Shown in pieces: positions 1 through 10,570 of a stretch of DNA of 64,000 nt (positions are counted from its first letter, which is position 1; each line of letters starts with the position of its first letter). This DNA comes from Bacteroides clarus YIT 12056 (GTDB lineage: Bacteria; Bacteroidota; Bacteroidia; Bacteroidales; Bacteroidaceae). The position numbers and the translations under genes are program-made. Location: positions 1 to 64,000 of the forward strand of contig NZ_FQWK01000007.1 of the NCBI RefSeq assembly GCF_900129655.1. The letters are read 5' to 3'. The notes beneath the pieces were generated by a model. That model was not told the DNA's origin and did no database searches. It was given only the letters and a program-made list of their open reading frames with translations.

Positions 1-97
1 TTACAACATCCATTTCCAAAAAGGCGAAGCAACGGGTATATTGCTATTCTCCAAATAACCATGCAAGAGCAGACGGAATGTCACAAAACAACCATTA

Positions 98-3000
98 TCA
101 AGTTTGTGATATACCGTCTTTGTTCTTTTGATAAGTTGAAGGAGACACCCCGAATTGCGTCTTGAAGCATTTACTGAAATAGAAAGGATCATTGATGCCT
201 ACCTGATAAGCCACTTCCGCAACAGTGGCATCCGTCTTCAGTAACAACTCCGCCGCTTTCTTCATACGCATTACACGCAGATACTCTTTGGGCGCATAAC
301 CGGTAACTCCTTTCACTTTCCTGTAAAATATGGTTCGTCCCAATGCCATCATAGAAGCAAAATCATCCACGGTAAAATCAGGATTATCCAATTGTTCCTC
401 CACGATACGTGTCAGCTTATCGGTAAACTCTTTATCCTTATCTGTCGTGCATATCACCGGACGTATCATGGAAAGGTCGCTCGAGAACTTCTCACGCAGT
501 TTATCCCGTTGCTCAATCAGCTTAAATACGCGTGCCAGCAATAGCTTTGTACTGAACGGTTTCGTAATATAGGCATCCGCTCCGCTTTCCACCCCTTCCA
601 AGTGACTTTCGGGCGCATTCAAGGCAGTAAGCAGAATGATAGGGATATGGCTCGTATTAAAGTCGCTTTTCAATTTTCCGGTAACCTCGAATCCCGATAG
701 CCCCGGCATCAGGACATCACAAATTATCAAATCAGCGTCATACGAGTAAGCCCGTTCCAACCCGGCATTACCGTCTGCTTCCGCCATTACTTCAAAGTAA
801 ACGGAGAGCTCCTCTTTCAAGAACTCACGTACATCCGTATCATCTTCTATAATCAACAGTTTCCGTTTATTCAAAGGTACGACCGGCAGACCTTCTTCCT
901 GTGTCTCTTCCTTATCCTGCCCTGTATCCTCACCTATACCGGAAACCATCCTCTCTTCCATGTCTGACAAATGTTTCTGCGCCATTTCTTCCTCACGAAG
1001 CAGAACATTGTTGGGTATCAAAAAATCTTTCTCTTCATAAACCGAAGTATCGGTAGAAAGCACCACCGTAAAGACAGAACCGCCTTCGGGATTTTCATCA
1101 TACGTTATAGTCCCTTTATGAACATTTACCAATTCATGGGTCAGATGAAGCCCCACCCCTACACTGCTACCGGAAAAGTTACTCTGCATGAAACGTTTGA
1201 AAAGCTGGTCGCGTTTCTCCTTAGGGATACCGACACCGGAATCGGTTACCTTAATAACTAATTTATGAGCGGCGGCATCCACCTGTATAGAGAAATCTAC
1301 TTTCCCACCCGATGGAGTATATTTGAACGCATTAGAAAGCAGATTATAAATAACCTTATCCAAATTACCCTTATCAATGAACATTTTATAAGACGCCGCG
1401 GAAGGGATAAACCTGAAGTCCATTTTCTTGGACTCGGCGGCATCCTTGAAACTCAGATAAATTTCATAAAGGAACGCTATAACATCGGTTTCTTCCAACG
1501 AAAGAGCAAGCTTGTTATTCTGCATTTTCCTAAACTCAAGCAGTTGATTAATAAGTCTCAGCATGCGTTGTGTACTCTTATCCATGACTTTTACCGAGTA
1601 GGCCATTTCTTTGGGTATCTTGCCAACACGATGCATCTTCTCCAAAGCAGCCTGAATCAGCGTCAACGGAGTACGAAACTCATGGGAGATATTGGTAAAG
1701 AATACCAGCTTGTATTCCGTAAGCTGTTCCTCCACTTTGATCTTATTACGCAAATCATTCATGTTGCGAATAATACGATAGACCGTATAGAACACAAAAA
1801 CTATAAACAGAAAATAAAGCAGATAAGCCCAAGTAGTACGCCAGAACGGCGGCGCAATAACAATCCGGAGCATCGTATCCTTATCGCCCCACTGTCCTGC
1901 AGCATTACATGCTTTTACATGCAAATTATAGATACCCGGTTTCAAATTCTTATAGGCAGCAAAAGTCAAGGTAGACGGAATACTCCATTCTTTATCATAC
2001 CCTTCCAATTTATAGCTGAACTTTGGCGGAATCGTAGTAGAATAATCCAGCGTAGAAAAGTTTATTCCGAACGAATTCTGGTTATATCTCAAATGAATGT
2101 CACGGACATAAGCAAGGGAATATTCCAAAGGTGAATTAGGTTCATCGGAAGATACCGATATACCGTTCAGCTTCAATTCGGTGAAAGTAACGGAAGGAAT
2201 ACTTTGCACGCTTTCCACTTGCGACGGGTTAACGATAGTCAGTCCTTGATTGGTTCCCATAATAATCCTGCCATCCCGCAATCTCAACGCACTGCTTTCG
2301 CTATATACATTGCACAGCATATCGCTGGAGAAGAAGTAGTTCTCAAAAGTCTTTGAGCCAGGAAAAAAGCAGGAAACTCCATATTCGGTAGTAATCCATA
2401 CTTTACCTTCCGTATCTTCTACAAAAGCCTGTACCATACTGTTCACTAAACCATTGGCTACACCATAATGAGTAAAATTCAGCTTGCCGTAATCATTACC
2501 GGGCGTACAAATACAGAACCCCACACCGGATTCGGCAATCCAGATATTTCCCTTGCTGTCCTGCATTATATGCCGCACTTCATTACTCAGTAAACTTCGG
2601 TTACTCCAATTATAATGGTGATAGGCTTTAGGATTTGCCAACAATTCCTCAGGACGGAATACAAATATACCATCACTCGTACCTGCCCAAATCCATCCTT
2701 GTTTGTCCTCAATCAATACGCGTATGCGTTTCTGCGAATAGTATTCATTGAGGAAATGACGGAATTTATAGCCGCCCTGTCCATCGGGTTCGGCAAGGTC
2801 CAGCCCACCGCCAAAGGTACCGATCCACATCCGCCCTTTACTATCGCGCAACATACAAAATACTTCATTGGCTGCAAGAGAATTCACATCATCAACCCGA
2901 TAAGTGTACTTTTTATCTCCCGCATACAGTCCATCACCCCTACTTCCCAACCAAAGGACACCTGTGGAATCTTCACAAAGCGCGTATATATTTTTGCCAT

Positions 3001-4450
3001 AGACAGCTTTGTCCTTTAGGCAAGACAGTACAGCATCGTATACATAGACCTTTCCATCGCGAGTACCCAGATAAATATCCCCATTAGTTGCGGCAGCCAG
3101 CATACGAACATTATTCACATGTGTTTCCGTATCGTATTTCACCGGCTCCGGATAGAACTGTGCGGCTCCCTCATTCACTACCTTCAAATGAGACACTCCC
3201 GTATACTCGGAACTCAACCAAATGCTCCCCGAACGGTCTTCCATGATATATTGCAGGGCATTGGACGAAATCAATGAGGAACGGCTGTCATCCGCTTTGA
3301 AATGGCGCAGTTCGTCAGTCCGCAAATCATAGGTAAAAAGCCCGTTGCCATAAGTTGAAATCCAAAGAATATCACGTGAGTCGTGTACTACATGATAGCG
3401 TTCCATATCGATATACCCCACCTTTTCTTGGAGCATCAGTTGAAAAACTTTCACGACGCCGGTTCCCGACTGAATATAATATAACTTACCTGTCTTGTTG
3501 TGTACCCAATAATTCCCCCGGTTATCTACAGCAACTTCACCGCCGGGAATATTCCACTCCGATGGTGAGGGTTTCAAGGCATTGCTCTCCAAATCAAAAA
3601 CGAAACTACCTTTTGAAGTAAAGATAACCCATTGGTTCCCAACCGACAAGCTACCCGGCAAATCCATACCCGAAGATACATCCGGCAACTTTGCCGCAAA
3701 GGCAAGCCGCCCCTTCTTATCCGCAGTCCAAATTTCACCTTCGATGGTTATAAAGCAGGTTTTGTCTTTAAAACGATAGGCACGCTGGAAATAATGTGAC
3801 TTATCAACACACTGCAACGCATTATCTTTCCAATAATAAAGTCCTCTATCCGTGCCAATCCACACCCGTTTACCGCTATCCTGCAACACAAACAGGATAT
3901 TGTCCGATTGGAGCTGTCCACTTTTCGCATTAAAGACTTCCGAAACAAACTTGCCTTCTCTATATTGTATACGCCGACAGCCTTGCCCCCGTCCCCATAA
4001 CCAGACTTCGTCAGATAATATGGTTATATATCCGTAGTGGTCTTCATGTTCCCCACATCCGGTGAAATCCACGAAACAATCCTTCTTCAAATCATAACAA
4101 CTGAAACGATCGGCAGAGGTAGATATCCACAAGAAGCCGTTATTATCTTCATACAAATGCTTGACCCGTCGGTCTGCAAGTGAAATACGTCCGTTATTTT
4201 TAGGCAGGAAAGTACGAAACGAATTACCGTCATAACGGTTCAGTCCGTTCAGTGAACTCATCCAAATAAAGCCTTTGCTATCCTGATAAATATAACGGAC
4301 AGAATTATTGGACAATCCGTCCGCTGTAGTCAGATATTGTACATGTACCTTAACGGAAGCATAACCCGACAAATTCATTAGTGCAACAAGACACACTACC
4401 AGAAAGGTATAAATTCTTCTCCCGCAGACTCTTTGTTCTATGTTTTTCAT
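98..4450 (-). CDS. Hybrid two-component system sensor/regulator (HTCS) of the PUL
   Basis: This 1450-residue protein joins a one-chain sensor kinase to a transcription factor. It has an N-terminal signal anchor and a periplasmic region of about 780 residues made of repeated Reg_prop propeller blades (D-x-x-G-x-x-W type), then a Y_Y_Y domain (about 795-860) and one membrane helix (about 868-893). The cytoplasmic part has a HisKA domain with SHEFRTP (His near 922), an HATPase with an N-box (NLLSNAFKYTP), a receiver with phospho-acceptor Asp near 1245 (CDVLMPG), and a C-terminal AraC HTH (about 1343-1440). Family knowledge: HTCS proteins bind PUL-derived oligosaccharides and activate susCD operons. 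It lies downstream of the deacetylase gene with its own -7 box. The inducer is inferred to be a rhamnogalacturonan fragment but is not shown by sequence. Confidence 0.95.
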   Translation of the reverse strand: MKNIEQRVCGRRIYTFLVVCLVALMNLSGYASVKVHVQYLTTADGLSNNSVRYIYQDSKGFIWMSSLNGLNRYDGNSFRTFLPKNNGRISLADRRVKHLYEDNNGFLWISTSADRFSCYDLKKDCFVDFTGCGEHEDHYGYITILSDEVWLWGRGQGCRRIQYREGKFVSEVFNAKSGQLQSDNILFVLQDSGKRVWIGTDRGLYYWKDNALQCVDKSHYFQRAYRFKDKTCFITIEGEIWTADKKGRLAFAAKLPDVSSGMDLPGSLSVGNQWVIFTSKGSFVFDLESNALKPSPSEWNIPGGEVAVDNRGNYWVHNKTGKLYYIQSGTGVVKVFQLMLQEKVGYIDMERYHVVHDSRDILWISTYGNGLFTYDLRTDELRHFKADDSRSSLISSNALQYIMEDRSGSIWLSSEYTGVSHLKVVNEGAAQFYPEPVKYDTETHVNNVRMLAAATNGDIYLGTRDGKVYVYDAVLSCLKDKAVYGKNIYALCEDSTGVLWLGSRGDGLYAGDKKYTYRVDDVNSLAANEVFCMLRDSKGRMWIGTFGGGLDLAEPDGQGGYKFRHFLNEYYSQKRIRVLIEDKQGWIWAGTSDGIFVFRPEELLANPKAYHHYNWSNRSLLSNEVRHIMQDSKGNIWIAESGVGFCICTPGNDYGKLNFTHYGVANGLVNSMVQAFVEDTEGKVWITTEYGVSCFFPGSKTFENYFFSSDMLCNVYSESSALRLRDGRIIMGTNQGLTIVNPSQVESVQSIPSVTFTELKLNGISVSSDEPNSPLEYSLAYVRDIHLRYNQNSFGINFSTLDYSTTIPPKFSYKLEGYDKEWSIPSTLTFAAYKNLKPGIYNLHVKACNAAGQWGDKDTMLRIVIAPPFWRTTWAYLLYFLFIVFVFYTVYRIIRNMNDLRNKIKVEEQLTEYKLVFFTNISHEFRTPLTLIQAALEKMHRVGKIPKEMAYSVKVMDKSTQRMLRLINQLLEFRKMQNNKLALSLEETDVIAFLYEIYLSFKDAAESKKMDFRFIPSAASYKMFIDKGNLDKVIYNLLSNAFKYTPSGGKVDFSIQVDAAAHKLVIKVTDSGVGIPKEKRDQLFKRFMQSNFSGSSVGVGLHLTHELVNVHKGTITYDENPEGGSVFTVVLSTDTSVYEEKDFLIPNNVLLREEEMAQKHLSDMEERMVSGIGEDTGQDKEETQEEGLPVVPLNKRKLLIIEDDTDVREFLKEELSVYFEVMAEADGNAGLERAYSYDADLIICDVLMPGLSGFEVTGKLKSDFNTSHIPIILLTALNAPESHLEGVESGADAYITKPFSTKLLLARVFKLIEQRDKLREKFSSDLSMIRPVICTTDKDKEFTDKLTRIVEEQLDNPDFTVDDFASMMALGRTIFYRKVKGVTGYAPKEYLRVMRMKKAAELLLKTDATVAEVAYQVGINDPFYFSKCFKTQFGVSPSTYQKNKDGISQT

Positions 4451-4471
4451 AAGTTTCCGATGTCGTTACGG

Positions 4472-4479
4472 CAAAAGTA
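4472..4479 (-). promoter_or_regulatory. Bacteroides -7 box for the HTCS gene
   Basis: The minus strand reads TACTTTTG, matching the Bacteroides consensus TAnnTTTG, about 21 bases upstream of the HTCS ATG. No clear -33 TTTG was seen at the usual distance. It suggests that the regulator is transcribed separately from the deacetylase gene upstream. Confidence 0.5.
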
Positions 4480-4507
4480 ATGATTTTCTCCGTATTACGG
4501 GGAACTT

Positions 4508-5467
4508 CTATCTAATAGTTACTATAATTTCATCGCCAAAAGGGTCGAAGTCGAAAAATGCTTTATCGGAACGAAGTTGTACGGGAAGTTTCTTTTTCCC
4601 TTGTCGGACGGAAAGTTTCTTTATAGTTTTCCCCTCAATAACCATAGTCAACGGTTCTGTAAAAAGTTTCTTATCCAAAGATAATTCCGGAACGATATAT
4701 AATTTATTCTTTTTCTCCGTTACCCTCAAATGAATCGCTTCCTTTTCTTTGAGATAGGAAACAACCTCACAGAAAGTTCCGACCCATACTTTGTCTTCAT
4801 TGGCTTTGACCTGATCCCAGTGTTCCCACAAAAGTTGCGGATTTCGGAAAGCATCATACCCGTAAGTCAGACCGTGCGTCATACCCACACCCCAATCACC
4901 CGTCCTAATCAGTGTTTCCAGCCACTTCTGCAAATCGCGGGCTGTACGCTTACTGCCTACGGAACGTTGTTTTAGCCGCGTACCCACACGGTTTCGAGCA
5001 ACAAATTCCATTGCGTCTCCTTGCTTCGTATTATTGGGATAAGCGTATGTACGAGGCATTATACCGACATTGGCATATATCGCACTGTCGTTTTTCATTA
5101 TATCTTCCTTGAGTACGTCAAACGGGAATTTGGCAAAATTACGATGGGCCCAGCCATGATTGGAAATCTCATGCCCGTTTTCCGCCATTTCTTTCAATTG
5201 AGGCCACGTTACACGAGTAGTATCTCTCACGCGTCGCTCATCCTTATTCACTTTAGAACCATTAACAAAAAAAGTTCCGCGAAAACCCCGTTGTTCCAAT
5301 TGCGGAGCTGCCAGTGTATAGTGCTCTGCCAACCCGTCATCAAAGGTATAACTGATAGCGCAAACTTTATCATGCCGATACTTGGCGACATATACATTCC
5401 AATCCGTCCCGAATGAAAAACCGGAATAAAAAAGCGTACATAAAAGAATAGTCAAAAAAGTTCTCAT
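4508..5467 (-). CDS. Secreted polysaccharide deacetylase (NodB/CE4-like)
   Basis: The 319-residue product starts at the ATG at 5465-5467, directly before a signal peptide (MRTFLTILL...); an in-frame upstream ATG would add 32 residues without signal character. The NodB homology domain has the TFDDG motif (Asp43, Asp44) and the H-x-x-x-H pair in SNHGWAH (His104, His108), the metal and catalytic residues of carbohydrate esterase family 4. The C-terminal 80 residues look like a small beta domain. Family members remove N- or O-acetyl groups from polysaccharides. In this PUL an O-acetyl ester on the target glycan is the likely substrate (inference). Its own -7 box lies upstream. Confidence 0.85.
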   Translation of the reverse strand: MRTFLTILLCTLFYSGFSFGTDWNVYVAKYRHDKVCAISYTFDDGLAEHYTLAAPQLEQRGFRGTFFVNGSKVNKDERRVRDTTRVTWPQLKEMAENGHEISNHGWAHRNFAKFPFDVLKEDIMKNDSAIYANVGIMPRTYAYPNNTKQGDAMEFVARNRVGTRLKQRSVGSKRTARDLQKWLETLIRTGDWGVGMTHGLTYGYDAFRNPQLLWEHWDQVKANEDKVWVGTFCEVVSYLKEKEAIHLRVTEKKNKLYIVPELSLDKKLFTEPLTMVIEGKTIKKLSVRQGKKKLPVQLRSDKAFFDFDPFGDEIIVTIR

Positions 5468-5496
5468 GGTTGTCCTATATTTAAGTTTATCCTCGA

Positions 5497-5504
5497 CAAA
5501 GATA
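5497..5504 (-). promoter_or_regulatory. -7 box for the deacetylase gene
   Basis: The minus strand reads TATCTTTG (consensus TAnnTTTG), 30 bases upstream of the chosen ATG. The position supports the shorter start at 5467, because the longer start would lie upstream of this promoter. Confidence 0.55.
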
Positions 5505-5611
5505 AATAAACGTCCTGATATACAGCAGCCATGAATATTCGGAAACCATGTAGTTTTGTACACTTACCTCATCTGCGTCATACCGCTTCCACTTATTATC
5601 ATGCATCGCGG

Positions 5612-7225
5612 TTATTCATTCGTTACCGTAACGCGTAACATCAGATACGGCAACAATGGCAAACGAACTTTCCGGAGATTCACATCATAATGCCGGTAAT
5701 CTATCGTTTTTCCGACTTCAAACGTACCGGGATACTCAGTGACAGTCATATTCCATGTATCAATGATTTCCACTTTATATTTTGTACCGGATCGCACTTT
5801 TTGATAAGAAGCGTTCTTTGCCGGAAGATTGAATAACCATTCATCCTGTATCTGCCTGCCGAAATAAATCAAGTAATAACCATCTCCGGCCGTAGCTGTC
5901 CGATGGTCACGGCTGACATCCGCCAATTGCAACGGTTGCGGCAGTGAGTCCAGCAGACTGCGGGTAAAAGGAATACGTTTCCACGATTCACCACGCCACT
6001 CTCCGCCTTTTGCCCAGAAAATAGTGTCCATGCTGCCGGTATTCCACTGGTAGCATTCTCCGTGCGTGACGTATGTACCGGCTATCAATCCTTGCCAAAT
6101 ACGATGAAGCATTTCAGGTCCGCTCAAACGTCCCCAACGGGAAGCCAGATTCCCCTCATAACACACTTCATCAAAGATGACCGGCTTGCGGTAAACACCG
6201 CGCACAATAGAAGCACGCCCGAAATCCTCAACCGGAGCCTCATCCTGAATACTGGTATGCGTCAGTGCTTCCATCCAATAAGGGAAATAGGTTGCCGTAC
6301 TCCCATGAATGGAGCATAAATGCCCATAGGGGTCTGACGCGGCAACAGTCCGTATCAAAATATTCCAATCAGCTTCGTTTTTGGCCTTGACGTAATCATA
6401 CTCATTCGCCAATGACCACCACACATTACTGAAAGAAGCAAGACGCGCCGTCAGATATTTGATATATGCCACATTGATTTCCATCGGCATACTGTCAAAT
6501 CCCCAACGTCCTTTATCATAAGGATGGAACAGAATTAAATCCGCTTCGACACCCAAATGCTTCAGATTATCAATGCGTTTCTCCAAATGGCGGAAAAAAG
6601 CAGGATTGAAACGTGTAAAATCAAACACCGGTTTCCCGGAAGAATACTCTTTGACAAGAAAAGGATAGATTACCGGTTCTTCCTTGCAAAGGCCGTAATT
6701 CTTCGGAAACACACACATCCGCAATTTATTAAACCGCGCTTTCCCCAATGACAACAACGTTTTCTCCTGTACCGGCTGTGACATGTGGGTCCAGGCATAC
6801 GCCGTAGTGCCCAGCGGATAATATACGGTACTGTCGGCATACATAAAATTATGCGTATCTTTCACCCTCACCGGACCGTGATTGTCCGCAACGGCCGGCA
6901 CACATTCCAGAGTGCCCTGCTTTCCGGTCAAAGAAAGCATATTGCTTTGCGTGACATAATGCCACATCCCCGGTAAAGCAGGCATAAAGCGGATAATATA
7001 CCGCCCGTCTCCGTCATAAAAGCCCTGCACGTTGACCGTGTCTCCTCCTTGCTGCCAAAAAGCGGCGGCCAGACTGACATCCGTAAAAGGATTTCCGTCG
7101 GAAGTACCTTGCAACGCGACCTCAAACCGTTCCCACTGCGGAACTTTCTTCACCTGTGCATTAAGTTGCCAAACAGAAGTTATGAGGCACAGCACGCATA
7201 AAGCTATTTTTCTGAAATATTCCAT
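5612..7225 (-). CDS. Putative glycoside hydrolase, DUF5060 plus DUF4038-like (apiosidase-like) TIM barrel
   Basis: The 537-residue product has a signal peptide ending LNAQ. Residues about 25-105 form a DUF5060-type immunoglobulin-like domain. A TIM barrel follows, with two Glu-containing motifs typical of clan GH-A: NEYD (near residue 274, candidate acid/base) and FDEVCYEGN (near 351-356, candidate nucleophile). The C-terminal about 90 residues resemble the DUF5605 beta domain that often closes such proteins. It lies 24 bases after the DUF4450-type gene and is probably co-transcribed with it. Related DUF4038 proteins include GH140 apiosidases, but the substrate here is unknown. A role on a side chain of the PUL glycan is inference. 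Confidence 0.75.
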   Translation of the reverse strand: MEYFRKIALCVLCLITSVWQLNAQVKKVPQWERFEVALQGTSDGNPFTDVSLAAAFWQQGGDTVNVQGFYDGDGRYIIRFMPALPGMWHYVTQSNMLSLTGKQGTLECVPAVADNHGPVRVKDTHNFMYADSTVYYPLGTTAYAWTHMSQPVQEKTLLSLGKARFNKLRMCVFPKNYGLCKEEPVIYPFLVKEYSSGKPVFDFTRFNPAFFRHLEKRIDNLKHLGVEADLILFHPYDKGRWGFDSMPMEINVAYIKYLTARLASFSNVWWSLANEYDYVKAKNEADWNILIRTVAASDPYGHLCSIHGSTATYFPYWMEALTHTSIQDEAPVEDFGRASIVRGVYRKPVIFDEVCYEGNLASRWGRLSGPEMLHRIWQGLIAGTYVTHGECYQWNTGSMDTIFWAKGGEWRGESWKRIPFTRSLLDSLPQPLQLADVSRDHRTATAGDGYYLIYFGRQIQDEWLFNLPAKNASYQKVRSGTKYKVEIIDTWNMTVTEYPGTFEVGKTIDYRHYDVNLRKVRLPLLPYLMLRVTVTNE

Positions 7226-7249
7226 AATTCCCTGTCTTGAAATCCGGGC

Positions 7250-10200
7250 TTACTGTTGAAGCGTAATACCCATTATTCCTATCACCACCTCATTAGAAAG
7301 CGTTTCCAATACCAGACGCGAAAGTTTCTTCTTGGCATTCAACGGCATTTCCAGCAAGACAGCCGCGCCGCCGTCAACCTCACGCGACACCCCGGTAAAA
7401 CCAAGTTCTTCACCGAAATTATTACTTAGCTCACCCGTTTTCAAACGCAAGCGATAGAGAGACGGAGCATGACGATTAAAGGCCTGTCCGTCTTCAAAGA
7501 ATATTTGTTCGATAGGAGGCCAATTGTCCGGATTTACCAAAGGCAGAGTATCACAAGTGCCATCTTCATAATATACGCGGATTACGCCATTCTCAATATG
7601 GCACTGCATATGATTGGTACTGCCCGCCATCAACAGATAGGCACGGGATGCCTTACCGGCCAGAGGAATCTGCAAGCTGTCCGGATAATTGTCCCAAAGA
7701 GAGGTGAAAGCAATGTTATGCCCCGCGGCAGGAGTACGGAAAGGTATTCCGAGTTTTGTTTCCAGCACACCTTCGCGCACAGCGGCACGCAGCCCCGTAT
7801 CATCAATCCCGGCCGTTTTCAGCGGATGACACCACTCGCCTATACCTTGTTTGGGTAATTGCAACGTAGTGTACGGAGAGCGGGGCGATAGATATTCATT
7901 GCGGAAAATATCCGTTACATTTGCATTGAACACCTTCTGCATATCAACGGGGGTACATTTGGCAGAGTCGACGGCTTTAAAGTCACCAGCCGGAATAGTT
8001 TGTTTACAACTGCCGGCTACCGGTTGTTCCACCGGCGCCCACCATTTCATCTGTCCCTGTTCCATGGCAATAAAGCTGACAGGTCCCGCTTCACGAACAC
8101 GGGCCGAAGGATAAGTATCAATAGAAACGGGAACTGTGAGCGACTCTCCTTCCCAATTGACATCGATTGTTATTTCCTCACCGGAAGAAGCCGGAACGGA
8201 AACACTAAGCATAGGCCGGCCAACCGAATTTTCAACCAATTTCCATGCCGCCTCCTGTCCGTTCACTGTCAGACGCGCTACGGAAGAGCGACGCGCCGGA
8301 AACTGCAATTCCAGATTACGCACCGCAGACAGGTGATGAGTAACGGTATAAAGCGAGCGATCGCGGGAAGAATATTTGCCGGCAACCGCTTCACCCGCCT
8401 TAAAATCAAAGTCAATATCCGGCGTATGCAATGAAGCATACTCCCACTCCGTCGGGAAACCGGGCTTTATCAACAAGCGACCGTTCAAAGCATCAGGCAA
8501 AATACCGTAAAGTCCTTGAATCAATGTACGGGAAGCTACTCCGATAGGATCGCCGAAATCGCGATAACACTCCCCTCGGGCGGCGTCATAGAAACTTATC
8601 TGTCCGAAGTTACCCGGACTCTCACCTAAATACATGCCATCGAGAACAGAGCTTTTCAATAATTTGAAGCCCGCCTCTCTGCGTCCTGCCTGAAAATAGG
8701 CCAGTGACGTATGCATCACCTCGGCAAAAGCTACATTATTGATACTCCATGAGTAGGGCATCCAGTCGGTAGTAGCCACTGTGGCATACTCCCCGGCATT
8801 AATGGCAGCCCCCGCTTCCTTCAACTGCTTCTGCCAACGGGCATAAGAAACCGCATTGACAGGCAAAGCGGCAGTACCGGCGGTAAAGACATCATCCGAA
8901 GTTACGACAGGAATATGAGGAATTTCACGGTCTACATAACTTGTAGCAAGATATGCCTGGAACGGATCTGCCACATCACTATCGAGGGCATGATAAATAG
9001 TCCATACAGCAGCGTCTTCATGCAAACGGCGGTGTCCCATGAAATCCTGAAATTCAGCCCAATGTCCTTTCTCCGGCAACCATAGGCGGGCGTTGAGCGC
9101 TTTCAGTATCTTATCGGCTTCTTCCCGATAAGGTGCAGGGTCCTCGCCGATTTTCTCGGCAATCAGCGCAGCCAGCCTATTGCCGCGATAGTTATAGGCG
9201 GAACTGTGTGTGACAGCTCCACTGTTATAGTACAGTGCGTCACTTGCCCAGATACAGGCATAGGCATCGTAAAGGCCGTCGTTATCAGGGTCGAAGTTAC
9301 GCTTTTCCCAAGCAAGATGCAACGTCAGCAAAGGCCACATACGACGGGCATAATCAAGGTCTCCGGTCCAATTGAAGTGCCACAGCAATTCGTCTATGTA
9401 GCAGAGGTTCATGTCATAATGGTGCATCTGGTTATTTCGCCGGGGATTTCGACAAATATACCCGTTGCTGTATTGAGGTGTTCCCCAAATCTTGGCCGAA
9501 CGTGCCAGTGCAAGAGCGGAATCTTGTGCAGGATGCGGAATCGTATTAGGAATCCCGGTTACCTGACTGGCGGCATAGTTATCAAAATGAGTGCGTGCGC
9601 GATCGTGCCAACCCAATACATCGCCTACATAAGCAGCGCGCCAACCGCTCAGCGGCATACGCCAACCGATAGCTCCATGCAGCCACACACCCTCTTCTCC
9701 CCAAATGCCATCGGCGGCAACGGCAAGCGCACCGCCAAGCGTATTGAAATAAGGATCGGGAGTAGTAATTTTGATGCGTCCGGCAAGTTTACGGCAAGCA
9801 TTCTGCAAAGTAAGATATTGTACATCGCCATCCGGTACTTCTTTCAATTCGTTACGGACAATACTTATGTATAAATTTCCGTCGGACGGAAAACGGCATT
9901 TCAGCGTTTGCAATACCGTACCGTCTTCTGCCGGTTCAAAACATCCCGGCGGGTCTGCTCCCATATCTCCGCTACGGAAAAGCTTCTTCTGACGGATAGG
10001 CGAATTCAACACTTCCAGCTCACAGCCGGCAGGCAATTCTCCGGAGAACTTCCACATAGCCATTTCCTCCGTCAAACTTGCCAGTACGGAAATCTTCAGG
10101 ACGCAATTCTCTCCCCATGTTTTGTCTTTCAACAAATAAATGCGGCTACCCGGATTATAGCGAGCCTCGCACCAAGCGGTCTCTTCCAGCGGTGTAACCG

Positions 10201-10537
10201 TCCCATCCGGCAGGCGCAGACGAAAACGGATATTACGGCTGTCGTTCTTGACATAAGTGGCAAATATCGGACGATCGCTGGTTTCCAGACGCCATGCCGT
10301 AGGACTGCCGTAGAGAGCACGGGTATAACGGTTCTTTCCGTTAACACAGACAAAATCCTCGCCGGACGGCAGGTATTGCAACGCACGGGGAGTTCCCCGC
10401 TTATGGTCATTGTAGGAAGTGGATTCTATCAAATCACCTGCTTTCTTCGGCGCTTTAGACGAAGAAGCATATTGCGCGTAAGAACCCAAAGGGGAGAGTA
10501 TGGTAAAAATAATTGTAAAAACAGAGGTACGATTCAT
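7250..10537 (-). CDS. Large secreted DUF4450-type protein, probable six-hairpin glycosidase
   Basis: The 1095-residue product starts at the ATG at 10535-10537, which begins the signal peptide MNRTSVFTII ending at SYAQ. An upstream ATG would place 16 non-signal residues first and lies inside a stem-loop. Residues about 270-760 contain repeated Trp/Tyr/His-rich helices (for example WLHGAIGWRMPLSGWR and LCYIDELLWHFNWTGD), as in an (alpha/alpha)6 toroid. The C-terminal about 300 residues are beta-rich. The length and neighbours match the DUF4450 family of Bacteroides PULs (my recognition, not a database result). No catalytic residues can be assigned. It is translated between the GH65-like and DUF4038-like genes, suggesting a joint role on one linkage or branch. 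Confidence 0.65.
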   Translation of the reverse strand: MNRTSVFTIIFTILSPLGSYAQYASSSKAPKKAGDLIESTSYNDHKRGTPRALQYLPSGEDFVCVNGKNRYTRALYGSPTAWRLETSDRPIFATYVKNDSRNIRFRLRLPDGTVTPLEETAWCEARYNPGSRIYLLKDKTWGENCVLKISVLASLTEEMAMWKFSGELPAGCELEVLNSPIRQKKLFRSGDMGADPPGCFEPAEDGTVLQTLKCRFPSDGNLYISIVRNELKEVPDGDVQYLTLQNACRKLAGRIKITTPDPYFNTLGGALAVAADGIWGEEGVWLHGAIGWRMPLSGWRAAYVGDVLGWHDRARTHFDNYAASQVTGIPNTIPHPAQDSALALARSAKIWGTPQYSNGYICRNPRRNNQMHHYDMNLCYIDELLWHFNWTGDLDYARRMWPLLTLHLAWEKRNFDPDNDGLYDAYACIWASDALYYNSGAVTHSSAYNYRGNRLAALIAEKIGEDPAPYREEADKILKALNARLWLPEKGHWAEFQDFMGHRRLHEDAAVWTIYHALDSDVADPFQAYLATSYVDREIPHIPVVTSDDVFTAGTAALPVNAVSYARWQKQLKEAGAAINAGEYATVATTDWMPYSWSINNVAFAEVMHTSLAYFQAGRREAGFKLLKSSVLDGMYLGESPGNFGQISFYDAARGECYRDFGDPIGVASRTLIQGLYGILPDALNGRLLIKPGFPTEWEYASLHTPDIDFDFKAGEAVAGKYSSRDRSLYTVTHHLSAVRNLELQFPARRSSVARLTVNGQEAAWKLVENSVGRPMLSVSVPASSGEEITIDVNWEGESLTVPVSIDTYPSARVREAGPVSFIAMEQGQMKWWAPVEQPVAGSCKQTIPAGDFKAVDSAKCTPVDMQKVFNANVTDIFRNEYLSPRSPYTTLQLPKQGIGEWCHPLKTAGIDDTGLRAAVREGVLETKLGIPFRTPAAGHNIAFTSLWDNYPDSLQIPLAGKASRAYLLMAGSTNHMQCHIENGVIRVYYEDGTCDTLPLVNPDNWPPIEQIFFEDGQAFNRHAPSLYRLRLKTGELSNNFGEELGFTGVSREVDGGAAVLLEMPLNAKKKLSRLVLETLSNEVVIGIMGITLQQ

Positions 10538-10570
10538 AGGGCTCGTTGATTTCAAAAGATGAGAGTATAG

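Noticed and set aside
1..192. Minus-strand reading frame of 63 codons at the left edge
   Set aside because: It overlaps the end of the HTCS gene in another frame and lacks any family resemblance or start signal; the first 97 bases show no supported gene.
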